Assembly (NCBI GenBank): GCA_025054795.1
Contig: JANWZU010000147.1
Span: 1-8,919, forward strand
Reading direction: 5' to 3'
DNA from: Candidatus Caldarchaeum sp.
Lineage (GTDB): Archaea; Thermoproteota; Nitrososphaeria_A; Caldarchaeales; Caldarchaeaceae
Length of the DNA: 8,919 nucleotides
Position 1 is the stretch's first letter; every line of letters starts with the position of its first letter. The notes under the pieces were generated by a model, which searched no databases, was not told where the DNA came from, and worked only from the letters and a program-made list of their open reading frames with translations. Below are positions 1 to 5,091 of this stretch, in pieces. The position numbers and the translations under genes are program-made.

Positions 1-97
1 TTTCCTTGCCCTCCTGCAGTATACACATCGCTTCAGACTCGTACGCCGGGCTAGCTACAATCCCTATCTGCTCCAGCCCAACACTGTTCCAGCCCAT
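1..97 (-). CDS. N-terminus of an unidentified protein, cut by the window edge
   Basis: An open frame runs from ATG at 97 leftwards off the window, giving 32 whole codons that begin MGWNSVGLEQIGIVASPAYE. An in-frame TTG at 100 is an alternative start. The stop of the decarboxylase gene lies only 17 nt upstream on the same strand, so the two are probably co-oriented neighbours. A TTTAAA box at 127-132, inside the end of the decarboxylase gene, lies about 30 nt before these starts and may give the gene its own promoter. No family can be assigned from so few residues. The stretch GIVASPAYESEAMCIL faintly recalls a segment of AICAR formyltransferases (PurH) of the form 'iAPxydxeAleiL', but there is far too little to call it. 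Confidence 0.45.
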   Translation of the reverse strand, partial: MGWNSVGLEQIGIVASPAYESEAMCILQEGKE

Positions 98-114
98 CAA
101 CCTAGTCTGAGTGT

Positions 115-906
115 TTAGCGAACGGCTTTAAAGCTTACATCCTTTCTGAAAACTTGTTTTACGGCCCTAAAAATCCTCTCCAAAACCACGAAGCCAAGCA
201 GAAAAGGGAGGTAAAACCTCTCCGGAACGGTGGACCTCCTAACAGCATAGCATTCATTTATAGGTATGTCGGTTTTTCCAAGCTGGGCGATAACCGTTAA
301 GCCTGCCAAAACCCTTTCTCCGCAGGAAACCACAGGCCTAAAGCCACAGTCGTCTGGGATGATGAGCGAGGCGAGAGAACCCAGCCTGATGCGTGCAACA
401 CGCTCGCCAGCAGCAGAATAGTCGTTGTCTCCGACGAGAACCCTGACCGACGAGGTGATTGGAGCGGCTACAATCACTAGGCCGACTTTGCCTGACGCTG
501 TTTCGAGAACCATGCTCACTCTCTCGTTTGTGTACTCGAACTCGGGGTTTCTCATCAACTTCAAGCCTCCATGGATGCTTGATATTTGGACAACCTTCGA
601 GTCCGCTGGCGAGCGTACTGTGTGTATGTCTAGTGGTGATATGGCTATTGAGATTATCGTGCCGTTGGAGCCTAGAAGGTCTGTGTGAGCTAACTCATCA
701 AGTCTGAAGCTGCGGCCGTCCTTGCTCAAAACAGGGGCCTTGAAAGCGCTGTACCTCCTTACGGCAACTACTCTACCGTCGACTGGCGACAGAAGAGCAT
801 TGTCGGCTTTCAACACCTTTCTCTCTGGGTCTCTGTAGAAGAAAAGCACGGCACCCGCCAGCGATGAAGCAGCTAGGAGAACAATCAACGCCGCAGCCAG
901 AAGCAT
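115..906 (-). CDS. psd: Phosphatidylserine/archaetidylserine decarboxylase proenzyme (short, pyruvoyl type)
   Basis: A 263-residue enzyme that should decarboxylate phosphatidyl- or archaetidyl-serine to the ethanolamine lipid at the membrane. Residues 1-22 are a hydrophobic anchor, followed by FFYRDPER (22-29), SPVDGRV (40-46), SPLDIH (90-95), NERV (127-130) and RLGS (174-177). By family knowledge the proenzyme cleaves itself between Gly176 and Ser177, and Ser177 becomes the pyruvoyl group. Asp43 and His95 match the other catalytic positions. The decarboxylase core ends near residue 210. About 50 further residues follow, including a hydrophobic stretch (about 231-246), which is longer than the typical short archaeal form. 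ATG at 906 was chosen because the protein then begins directly with the membrane anchor and the start lies 27.5 nt from a TATA-like box. The frame is open further upstream, but that part overlaps the divergent ligase gene antisense and matches nothing. In an archaeon the substrate is more likely archaetidylserine. Confidence 0.87.
   Translation of the reverse strand: MLLAAALIVLLAASSLAGAVLFFYRDPERKVLKADNALLSPVDGRVVAVRRYSAFKAPVLSKDGRSFRLDELAHTDLLGSNGTIISIAISPLDIHTVRSPADSKVVQISSIHGGLKLMRNPEFEYTNERVSMVLETASGKVGLVIVAAPITSSVRVLVGDNDYSAAGERVARIRLGSLASLIIPDDCGFRPVVSCGERVLAGLTVIAQLGKTDIPINECYAVRRSTVPERFYLPFLLGFVVLERIFRAVKQVFRKDVSFKAVR
127..132 (-). promoter_or_regulatory. TATA-like box TTTAAA for the left-edge gene
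   Basis: TTTAAA lies inside the last codons of the decarboxylase gene. Its centre is about 29.5 nt from the TTG at 100 and 32.5 nt from the ATG at 97, roughly where an archaeal TATA box would sit for a leaderless or near-leaderless message. It overlaps coding sequence, so it could be coincidental. Confidence 0.25.
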
Positions 907-930
907 GGAAGGCCTGTCATGAAGATAAGA

Positions 931-936
931 TTTAAA
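931..936. promoter_or_regulatory. Palindromic TATA box TTTAAA in a 57-bp divergent gap
   Basis: TTTAAA is its own reverse complement and is the only clear TATA-like element between the two divergent starts. Its centre is 27.5 nt from the ATG at 906 (minus strand) and 30.5 nt from the TTG at 964 (plus strand), so it is placed to serve two leaderless transcripts. The sequence before it on the plus strand (ATAAGA) is purine-rich like a BRE. On the minus strand the flank (CCTATGG) is a poorer match, suggesting the plus direction may be stronger. Neither start has a Shine-Dalgarno sequence. Confidence 0.55.
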
Positions 937-963
937 CCATAGGCCTACGGCCGAGATGCAGCG

Positions 964-2250
964 TTGATTATTCAAGTATTGAAGAACTGGCGCTGGCTGA
1001 GTAGAACGCAGTGGCTGAGCAGGGAGGAGCTGATGTCTATTCAGGCTCAGAAGCTCAGGGCAATGGTCAGCCATGCATACAACACCACAGCTTTCTACAA
1101 ACGTCTGTACGGACCAACACTTCCTGAAATTCAAACGTCCCGTGACATTAAGAAGCTGCCCCTCATCACCAAGGAACATCTACGCAGCGTTCCGTTGGAG
1201 GAGAGGACTGCCGTCGGAACAGACTTGAAGAGATGTCTCAAAAGAACAACCTCAGGAACATCAGGCATACCCGTCGTAATACTAGAGGACCCAGCATCAG
1301 CAGCATATGTCGAAGGCCTGTCTATCAGAAGGTTATGGGCTTACGGTGTTAGACCATGGCACAAAGTGGTTAGAGTTGTCAGCGGAAGCCCTGAGAAAGT
1401 TTACACAGAGAACATAGCTGACTTGGCGGGGTTGTGGGGCTCGTTCAGACGAAACAGAGTGACTCGATTATCTCTGGCGGAAGACCCACGCAACCATCTA
1501 GAGATATTTAAGAAAGGAGTCGATGTCTTGTTCGCTTTTGTCACCTACTACAGAGCCCTGCGTGAAGTATGCGAAGAGAGAGAAGTGGATATAAATTTTA
1601 AAATTGCAATCACGGCAGGAGAGTTGCTTGACTCAGCGACCCGTAAAATGATCTCAGACACATTCGGAGCAGAGGTTTTTGACGGATACGGGTGTGTTGA
1701 GGTAGCCGCCCCTAGTCATCTTGCTTGGGAGTGTCCTTCGCATTATGCTTATCACATCAACGTCGATTCGGTTGTCCTAGAGTTTCTCAAGGACGGTGAA
1801 GAGGTCTCTCCCGGAGAGTCTGGAGAGGTTGTGGCTACGAGCTTGTTCAGATGGGCTACTCCTGTGATACGGTACAGGCTCGGAGACCTAGCTACTCCGC
1901 TGGACGACGAGTGTCCATGCGGCCGTGGCCTTCCACTTTTGAAAAACATTGAGGGCAGGGTTGTGGACATGATAAGGATTCCGGACGGAGGGTTCATCTC
2001 CCCCTACGCAGTCATGGAGACGATTCAAGACGTTGAGGGGTTAGGCCAGTACAAGGTTTTGCAGCGGAGCGACTACAGCATAGAAGTTATGGTTAAAGCA
2101 GTTGGGGATGTCGAGAAGGTAGTGGCTGAGGTTGACAGGCGGTGCAGGATGCTTTTCAAAACCCTAGACTACAGAATCAAGGTCGTGGACAAAATCGAGG
2201 CTGAGAGGGGGAAGAAGTTTAAGTTTGTCGAGTCGCAGGTCACGTCGTGA
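964..2250 (+). CDS. PaaK/CapK-family adenylate-forming ligase (phenylacetate-CoA ligase-like), substrate unknown
   Basis: A 428-residue member of the ANL superfamily branch that includes phenylacetate-CoA ligase, coenzyme F390 synthetase and CapK. Such enzymes activate a carboxylic acid with ATP and usually pass it to a thiol. Visible motifs are the N-terminal AQKLRAMVSHAY segment (28-39), the phosphate-binding loop TTSGTSGIP (95-103), ITAGE (216-220), DGYGCVEV (240-247), the IRYRLGD motif (302-308), CPCGRGLP (317-324) and the hinge GRVVDM (331-336). GKKF (416-419) near the end could supply the C-terminal catalytic lysine. The start is TTG at 964: the frame is closed by TAG at 940-942, no better start lies between, and the N-terminus fits the family. 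The gene is probably transcribed leaderless from the box at 931-936. It stands alone, divergent from the lipid decarboxylase and convergent with purP, so context does not reveal the acid. It could equally be a ligase for an aryl acid, a cofactor or a surface polymer. Confidence 0.85.
   Translation: MIIQVLKNWRWLSRTQWLSREELMSIQAQKLRAMVSHAYNTTAFYKRLYGPTLPEIQTSRDIKKLPLITKEHLRSVPLEERTAVGTDLKRCLKRTTSGTSGIPVVILEDPASAAYVEGLSIRRLWAYGVRPWHKVVRVVSGSPEKVYTENIADLAGLWGSFRRNRVTRLSLAEDPRNHLEIFKKGVDVLFAFVTYYRALREVCEEREVDINFKIAITAGELLDSATRKMISDTFGAEVFDGYGCVEVAAPSHLAWECPSHYAYHINVDSVVLEFLKDGEEVSPGESGEVVATSLFRWATPVIRYRLGDLATPLDDECPCGRGLPLLKNIEGRVVDMIRIPDGGFISPYAVMETIQDVEGLGQYKVLQRSDYSIEVMVKAVGDVEKVVAEVDRRCRMLFKTLDYRIKVVDKIEAERGKKFKFVESQVTS
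2240..2250. repeat. 11-bp perfect inverted repeat forming both stop codons of convergent genes
   Basis: TCACG-T-CGTGA has 5-bp arms around one central base. The TGA at its right end stops the ligase gene on the plus strand. The TCA at its left end is the TGA stop of the purP paralogue on the minus strand. The two genes therefore overlap tail to tail by exactly these 11 bases. No room is left for a dedicated terminator, so each transcript must end inside the other gene. A T-rich patch (CTTCTTTATTTCC, about 2280-2292) is a possible plus-strand termination site. Confidence 0.7.
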
Positions 2251-3220
2251 CCATTTCTAAAGCATTCCTCTCGACGGCCTTCTTTATTTCCAGCGCTATT
2301 CTCTCACCCATGTCCATCGGCCTGTCGAAGTAAAGCACGGAGTAGGGCGAGCCGACTCCCATGTAGACGTTGGTTCCGGCTACGATGCGGCCTGAGAACT
2401 CGAAGACCCGGACCTTCATCTCCTCGTCTATGATGGCTTCGAGGCAGAAGGGCCCTATCATCCTCTGTCCAAGCTTTCTCTCGACTGCGTTGGCGAATGC
2501 TTCGCCGTATTCTGTGAGAAGCGGCAGAAGCGACTCCCTCAGCACCAAGGGTCTGTTGCCCACGACGGTGAAAGACGGCTCAGCAAAGCCTAGGACCCGG
2601 CCGTCTATGTTGGATTCGTAGCGTATGTCTGCGCCGAAAAGCTCAACCCTGTTCTCCAGAGGTGATGCGAAGTAGTGGATGTAGGCTGGGACGCCCACCA
2701 AGTACTGCTGTATGATGACGTTTTTCGGAGCGTTGGCCAACCTCTCCAGTAGTGTTTTGCGGTCGGAGGCGATGAAGTATCCACGCCCGCCCTTGGCTCC
2801 GCCGAACTTAACTATCACAGGAGGCTTCGCTGTCTCAGCCGACTCATACTCCTCGGGCGTCGGAATTCCTGCCTCCCTCAGAAGCTGCATCTTACTTTCC
2901 TGAAAAGCCTCGACGGCTATCAGCCCACGTGTGCCGAAGAAAGGAACTTCGAACGACTCGGCTTTACGAGGACCGCAGTATTCGACGAAGCTGCCGTGGG
3001 GAACGAAGACCGTGTTCTCCTCGACGAGCTGAGGAGCAAGCTTGTCTATTTCGTCGGGCTGAGTCGGAATTAGTTTGTCGATGAAGCTGAACCTCCTGTA
3101 AAAGGATTCGACTCTCGGCGTAGCTATGGCCGTTGTCCTGAACCCTGCTTTCTTGGCCGCCTTCAGAATCTGGAGCGCTGTGTGGCTAGCCATCGTTGCT
3201 ATGCATACTTCGTAAGTCAT
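2240..3220 (-). CDS. purP: PurP paralogue with intact ATP-grasp glycine-rich loop (FAICAR synthetase family)
   Basis: A 326-residue protein of the PurP family, which uses ATP and formate to convert AICAR to FAICAR in archaeal purine synthesis. Conserved motifs are ASHTALQILKAAKKAGF (11-27), VPHGSF (73-78), the glycine-rich loop GGAKGGRGYF (140-149), YESNIDG (201-207), RESLL (228-232), IGPFCLEA (255-262), FEFSGRIVAGTN (273-284) and GSPYS (290-294). Differences from the canonical form: GNRRxLRWE is replaced by GTRGLIAVE (96-104), and the RxPAxDQL segment after NIDG is missing. Start ATG at 3220 overlaps the stop of the upstream paralogue as ATGA, with AGGTGA at 3225-3230 as ribosome binding site. 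A longer in-frame opening exists upstream but runs through the other gene and has no PurP similarity. It may be the ATP-binding partner of its neighbour, or a formate-ligase relative with a changed substrate. Confidence 0.87.
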   Translation of the reverse strand: MTYEVCIATMASHTALQILKAAKKAGFRTTAIATPRVESFYRRFSFIDKLIPTQPDEIDKLAPQLVEENTVFVPHGSFVEYCGPRKAESFEVPFFGTRGLIAVEAFQESKMQLLREAGIPTPEEYESAETAKPPVIVKFGGAKGGRGYFIASDRKTLLERLANAPKNVIIQQYLVGVPAYIHYFASPLENRVELFGADIRYESNIDGRVLGFAEPSFTVVGNRPLVLRESLLPLLTEYGEAFANAVERKLGQRMIGPFCLEAIIDEEMKVRVFEFSGRIVAGTNVYMGVGSPYSVLYFDRPMDMGERIALEIKKAVERNALEMVTT

Positions 3221-4266
3221 GTCGTCACCTTCGGAAGCAGCCCAGACTCCACAGCCTCCCTCACCTCTAGAGCAATTCTCCTGCCCATGCTCAACGGCCT
3301 TCCGTGGTAAAGCTTGCTGTACTGGCCGCCGAGGCCGAGGTAGACGTTCGTGCCTCCTCCAATCCTTAACGCAACATCGTACACAACCAAGTCGAGGTCG
3401 GGGGTGACGATGAACTGGAGCGTGAAAGGGCCTATCACACCCGGAGGAACCAGCCTCCCGCATGCTTCGATAAATTTCTTTCCAGCTGCGAAGACTTTCT
3501 CCAGCAGACTCTCTCTCAGGGTAGCTGGCTCGTGGCCCACCTCTATGTAGCTCACCTGCGGGTTTATGCTGAGCTGGTCGGACGCTGGAACTCTGTAGAC
3601 CCCGTCGAGGTTAGACTGTATTCTCCTGTCCACGCTGTGAAGCTCAAGCCTGTTCCTGACTATGCTGTGGAAGAAGTTGGCGTTGAAGTGTGCTCCCAGA
3701 ACAAGCTGCTCGACTGAAACCTGCTTGACTGAGACATCGTCAACCAGCCCCATCCTCCTATGGGATTCAAGCTTTCTGCTCAAGTCGTTCCTGTCTGAGG
3801 CTATGAAGAAGGCCCGCTCTGCACGCCGTGTGGATTCAGGTAGCTTGACTATCACGGGGCCGTCGACTTCTTCGAGCCTGCAGGTTTTCGGCCTTTTTAT
3901 GTTGGCTTCGTCCAACAACCTGTAGTAGCTGGATTCGCCGACCCGCTCCTCCCAGCGGAGCAGACGCTTGTTTCCATAGACGGGGATGTTAAAGTCTCTC
4001 TCGATTCTGTCGTAGCCGACGTAGACGGCGAAGCTTCTGTTTGGTACGAAAACGGCGTCGAGGTTCCTTAGCCTCTCCTGAACCCTTTCTGAAACGATTT
4101 CAACGTACTCTTCCATGACGAGCAGCTCGTCGACTACAGGAAACTCTCTGTACGCTGTTTCACGTCCCTTCTTGGCTAGGGCCGCTGTCTTGAACCCCTC
4201 GTCTCTGGCTCCGTCCAAAACGTCGAGAGCGCTGTGGCTGGCTAGCACGGCGATGTACTGTACCAC
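3217..4266 (-). CDS. purP: Diverged PurP paralogue lacking the ATP-grasp glycine-rich loop
   Basis: A 349-residue protein that resembles the canonical PurP (FAICAR synthetase) along its whole length. Retained motifs are ASHSALDVLDGARDEGF (9-25), YGNKRLLRWE (97-106), SNLDGVYRVPASDQL (218-232), RESLL (251-255), PPGVIGPFTLQ (274-284), RIGGGTN (301-307) and PLSMGRRIA (324-332). Two important sites are altered. The glycine-rich nucleotide loop, normally GAxGGRGYF, reads PESTRRAERAFF (143-154). The normal PHGSF reads PNRSF (75-79). The usual FEMS/FEIS acidic site is YDVA (296-299). Seen alone it could be a substrate-binding subunit or inactive paralogue. Its mate downstream keeps what it has lost. 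The start is GTG at 4266: an in-frame TGA lies just upstream, no Shine-Dalgarno is visible, and a T-rich TATA-like element sits 27 nt before it. It ends in the same VTT tripeptide as its paralogue, consistent with tandem duplication. Confidence 0.86.
   Translation of the reverse strand: MVQYIAVLASHSALDVLDGARDEGFKTAALAKKGRETAYREFPVVDELLVMEEYVEIVSERVQERLRNLDAVFVPNRSFAVYVGYDRIERDFNIPVYGNKRLLRWEERVGESSYYRLLDEANIKRPKTCRLEEVDGPVIVKLPESTRRAERAFFIASDRNDLSRKLESHRRMGLVDDVSVKQVSVEQLVLGAHFNANFFHSIVRNRLELHSVDRRIQSNLDGVYRVPASDQLSINPQVSYIEVGHEPATLRESLLEKVFAAGKKFIEACGRLVPPGVIGPFTLQFIVTPDLDLVVYDVALRIGGGTNVYLGLGGQYSKLYHGRPLSMGRRIALEVREAVESGLLPKVTT
3225..3230 (-). promoter_or_regulatory. Shine-Dalgarno AGGTGA before the second purP paralogue
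   Basis: AGGTGA on the minus strand matches the archaeal 16S anti-Shine-Dalgarno core. It lies 4 nt before the ATG at 3220, inside the last codons of the upstream purP gene. With the ATGA stop/start overlap it indicates coupled translation, and it decides the start over the longer open frame. Confidence 0.65.
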
Positions 4267-4288
4267 AGCATCGGGGGTTCAGCCCAAC

Positions 4289-4297
4289 AATAAAAAC
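4289..4297 (-). promoter_or_regulatory. T-rich element GTTTTTATT: TATA box and/or terminator
   Basis: On the minus strand GTTTTTATT begins 3 nt after the stop of the acyltransferase gene and is centred about 27 nt before the GTG start of the first purP paralogue. The position fits a TATA box for a leaderless purP message. The T-tract right after a stop codon also fits an archaeal terminator. Both uses are possible and the sequence does not decide between them. Confidence 0.4.
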
Positions 4298-4300
4298 ATG

Positions 4301-4945
4301 CTAACCAAGGCTCTCCAACGCCCTTTTAACATCCCTCAAAAACGCTGCAGCAGGAGCGCCGTCCACAACCCGGTGGTCGAAGACTAGGGTTAGATGGCCT
4401 CTGGCTGATGTTTCGGAGCTTCTAATCGCTCCGATTCCTAGGATGCAGACGTCGGGTGGGTTGATTATCGGCGTGAAGTACACGACGTCTAAGTGGCCGA
4501 GGTTGGAGACGGTGAAGCTGTGGCCCGTCAGCTCGTTCAAGGTTATGGTGCCGTTCAACGCCTTCTCAGACAGCCTCCTGAGGTCGGCTTCAACCTCGAA
4601 AACGGTTTTCCTGTCTACGTTCTTTATCGTGGGAGCGTAGAGCCCACGTGGCGTTTCAACCGCCACAGCTATGTTCACCTCATCCATCTCAGAAACCTCA
4701 TCTCCCTCCACAACAGCGTTGAAAGATGGGTTGACACGCAGAAGGTCGCCCACGGCCTTCGTGATTATAGCTGTGATGCTGGGGCTTTCTCGTCCAAGCT
4801 TTTGCTTGAAGCCGTTGTAGACCGTCAAAAGGTTCGATGCATCGTAGTCGGTCATCAGGGCGACGGGCAGAGAGTTCCGAAGGCTGTATCCAAGCCTTTC
4901 AGCAACCGCCTTCCTCAATCCAGCGATTCTGTACGTCCGGCCCAT
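4301..4945 (-). CDS. Stand-alone E2-type (2-oxoacid dehydrogenase) acyltransferase catalytic domain
   Basis: A 214-residue protein consisting only of the catalytic domain of dihydrolipoamide acyltransferases. Family landmarks are the opening RIAGLRKAVAERL (6-18), SFTVSNLG (143-150), YFTPIINPP (156-164), ILGIGAI (168-174) and the active-site motif FDHRVVDG (189-196). His191 and Asp195 are the expected catalytic pair. Full-length E2 proteins carry one or more lipoyl domains and a subunit-binding domain before this core. Neither is present here, and no E1, E3 or lipoyl-protein gene is in the window. The fold is shared with chloramphenicol acetyltransferase, so it may act on a CoA thioester as a free trimer. 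Start ATG at 4945 has a TATAAA box 28.5 nt upstream, arguing for a leaderless transcript and a true short protein, not a missed N-terminus. It lies 34 nt ahead of the purP pair on the same strand and may be co-transcribed. The substrate is unknown. Confidence 0.87.
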   Translation of the reverse strand: MGRTYRIAGLRKAVAERLGYSLRNSLPVALMTDYDASNLLTVYNGFKQKLGRESPSITAIITKAVGDLLRVNPSFNAVVEGDEVSEMDEVNIAVAVETPRGLYAPTIKNVDRKTVFEVEADLRRLSEKALNGTITLNELTGHSFTVSNLGHLDVVYFTPIINPPDVCILGIGAIRSSETSARGHLTLVFDHRVVDGAPAAAFLRDVKRALESLG

Positions 4946-4970
4946 CTCCTCATCACAGAAAGCAGCTCGG

Positions 4971-4976
4971 TATAAA
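4971..4976 (-). promoter_or_regulatory. TATA box for the acyltransferase-purP cluster
   Basis: TATAAA on the plus strand (TTTATA on the minus) is centred 28.5 nt from the ATG at 4945, so transcription would begin at or within a few bases of the start codon. The GAGGAG abutting the ATG is too close to act as a Shine-Dalgarno. The box could also fire rightwards, with a start near 5000, toward smc. Confidence 0.55.
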
Positions 4977-5026
4977 GGCTGCCTAAACCTCTCGTTAGAA
5001 CACTACGGCGGCGATGGTTTTACCCG

Positions 5027-5066
5027 AATATTATCGAGGGTAGGACCTTGGAGGCATGTTGATAAA
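5027..5066 (+). promoter_or_regulatory. smc: Candidate smc promoter region with two TATA-like elements
   Basis: AATATTAT (5027-5034) is about 26 nt before an ATG at 5056. TTGATAAA (5059-5066) is about 29.5 nt before the ATG at 5092. Either could give a leaderless smc message; the second agrees with the start chosen by homology. GGAGG at 5050-5054 is only 1 nt from the ATG at 5056, too close for a normal ribosome binding site. The rest of the gap (4946-5091) holds no recognisable gene beyond a possible 9-codon reading frame at 5014-5043. Confidence 0.4.
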
Positions 5067-5091
5067 CACCCGTAAACGGCTGTTTTGGCAG

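Noticed and set aside
942..952. GGCC-TAC-GGCC inverted repeat between TATA box and ligase start
   Set aside because: Four-base arms in G+C-rich sequence; too short to claim a regulator site.
907..1179. N-terminal extension of the decarboxylase frame to 1179
   Set aside because: It lies antisense within the ligase gene, has no family similarity, and would precede a clear membrane anchor and TATA-positioned ATG at 906.
1907..1938. CPCGRG segment of the ligase as a metal-binding site
   Set aside because: A C-x-CGR segment before the GRxxDM hinge is common in PaaK/CapK proteins and only two cysteines are clustered here.
3221..3463. N-terminal extension of the second purP frame to 3463
   Set aside because: It overlaps the upstream paralogue on the same strand, carries no PurP motif, and ATG 3220 has an AGGTGA site and an ATGA overlap.
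4493..4975. 160-codon plus-strand open frame opposite the acyltransferase
   Set aside because: It is antisense to a gene with clear active-site motifs and its translation resembles no family; it is a shadow frame.
5070..5079. Small inverted repeat CCGT-AA-ACGG between a TATA-like element and the smc start as an operator
   Set aside because: Arms of only 4 bp are expected by chance and no second copy was found nearby.
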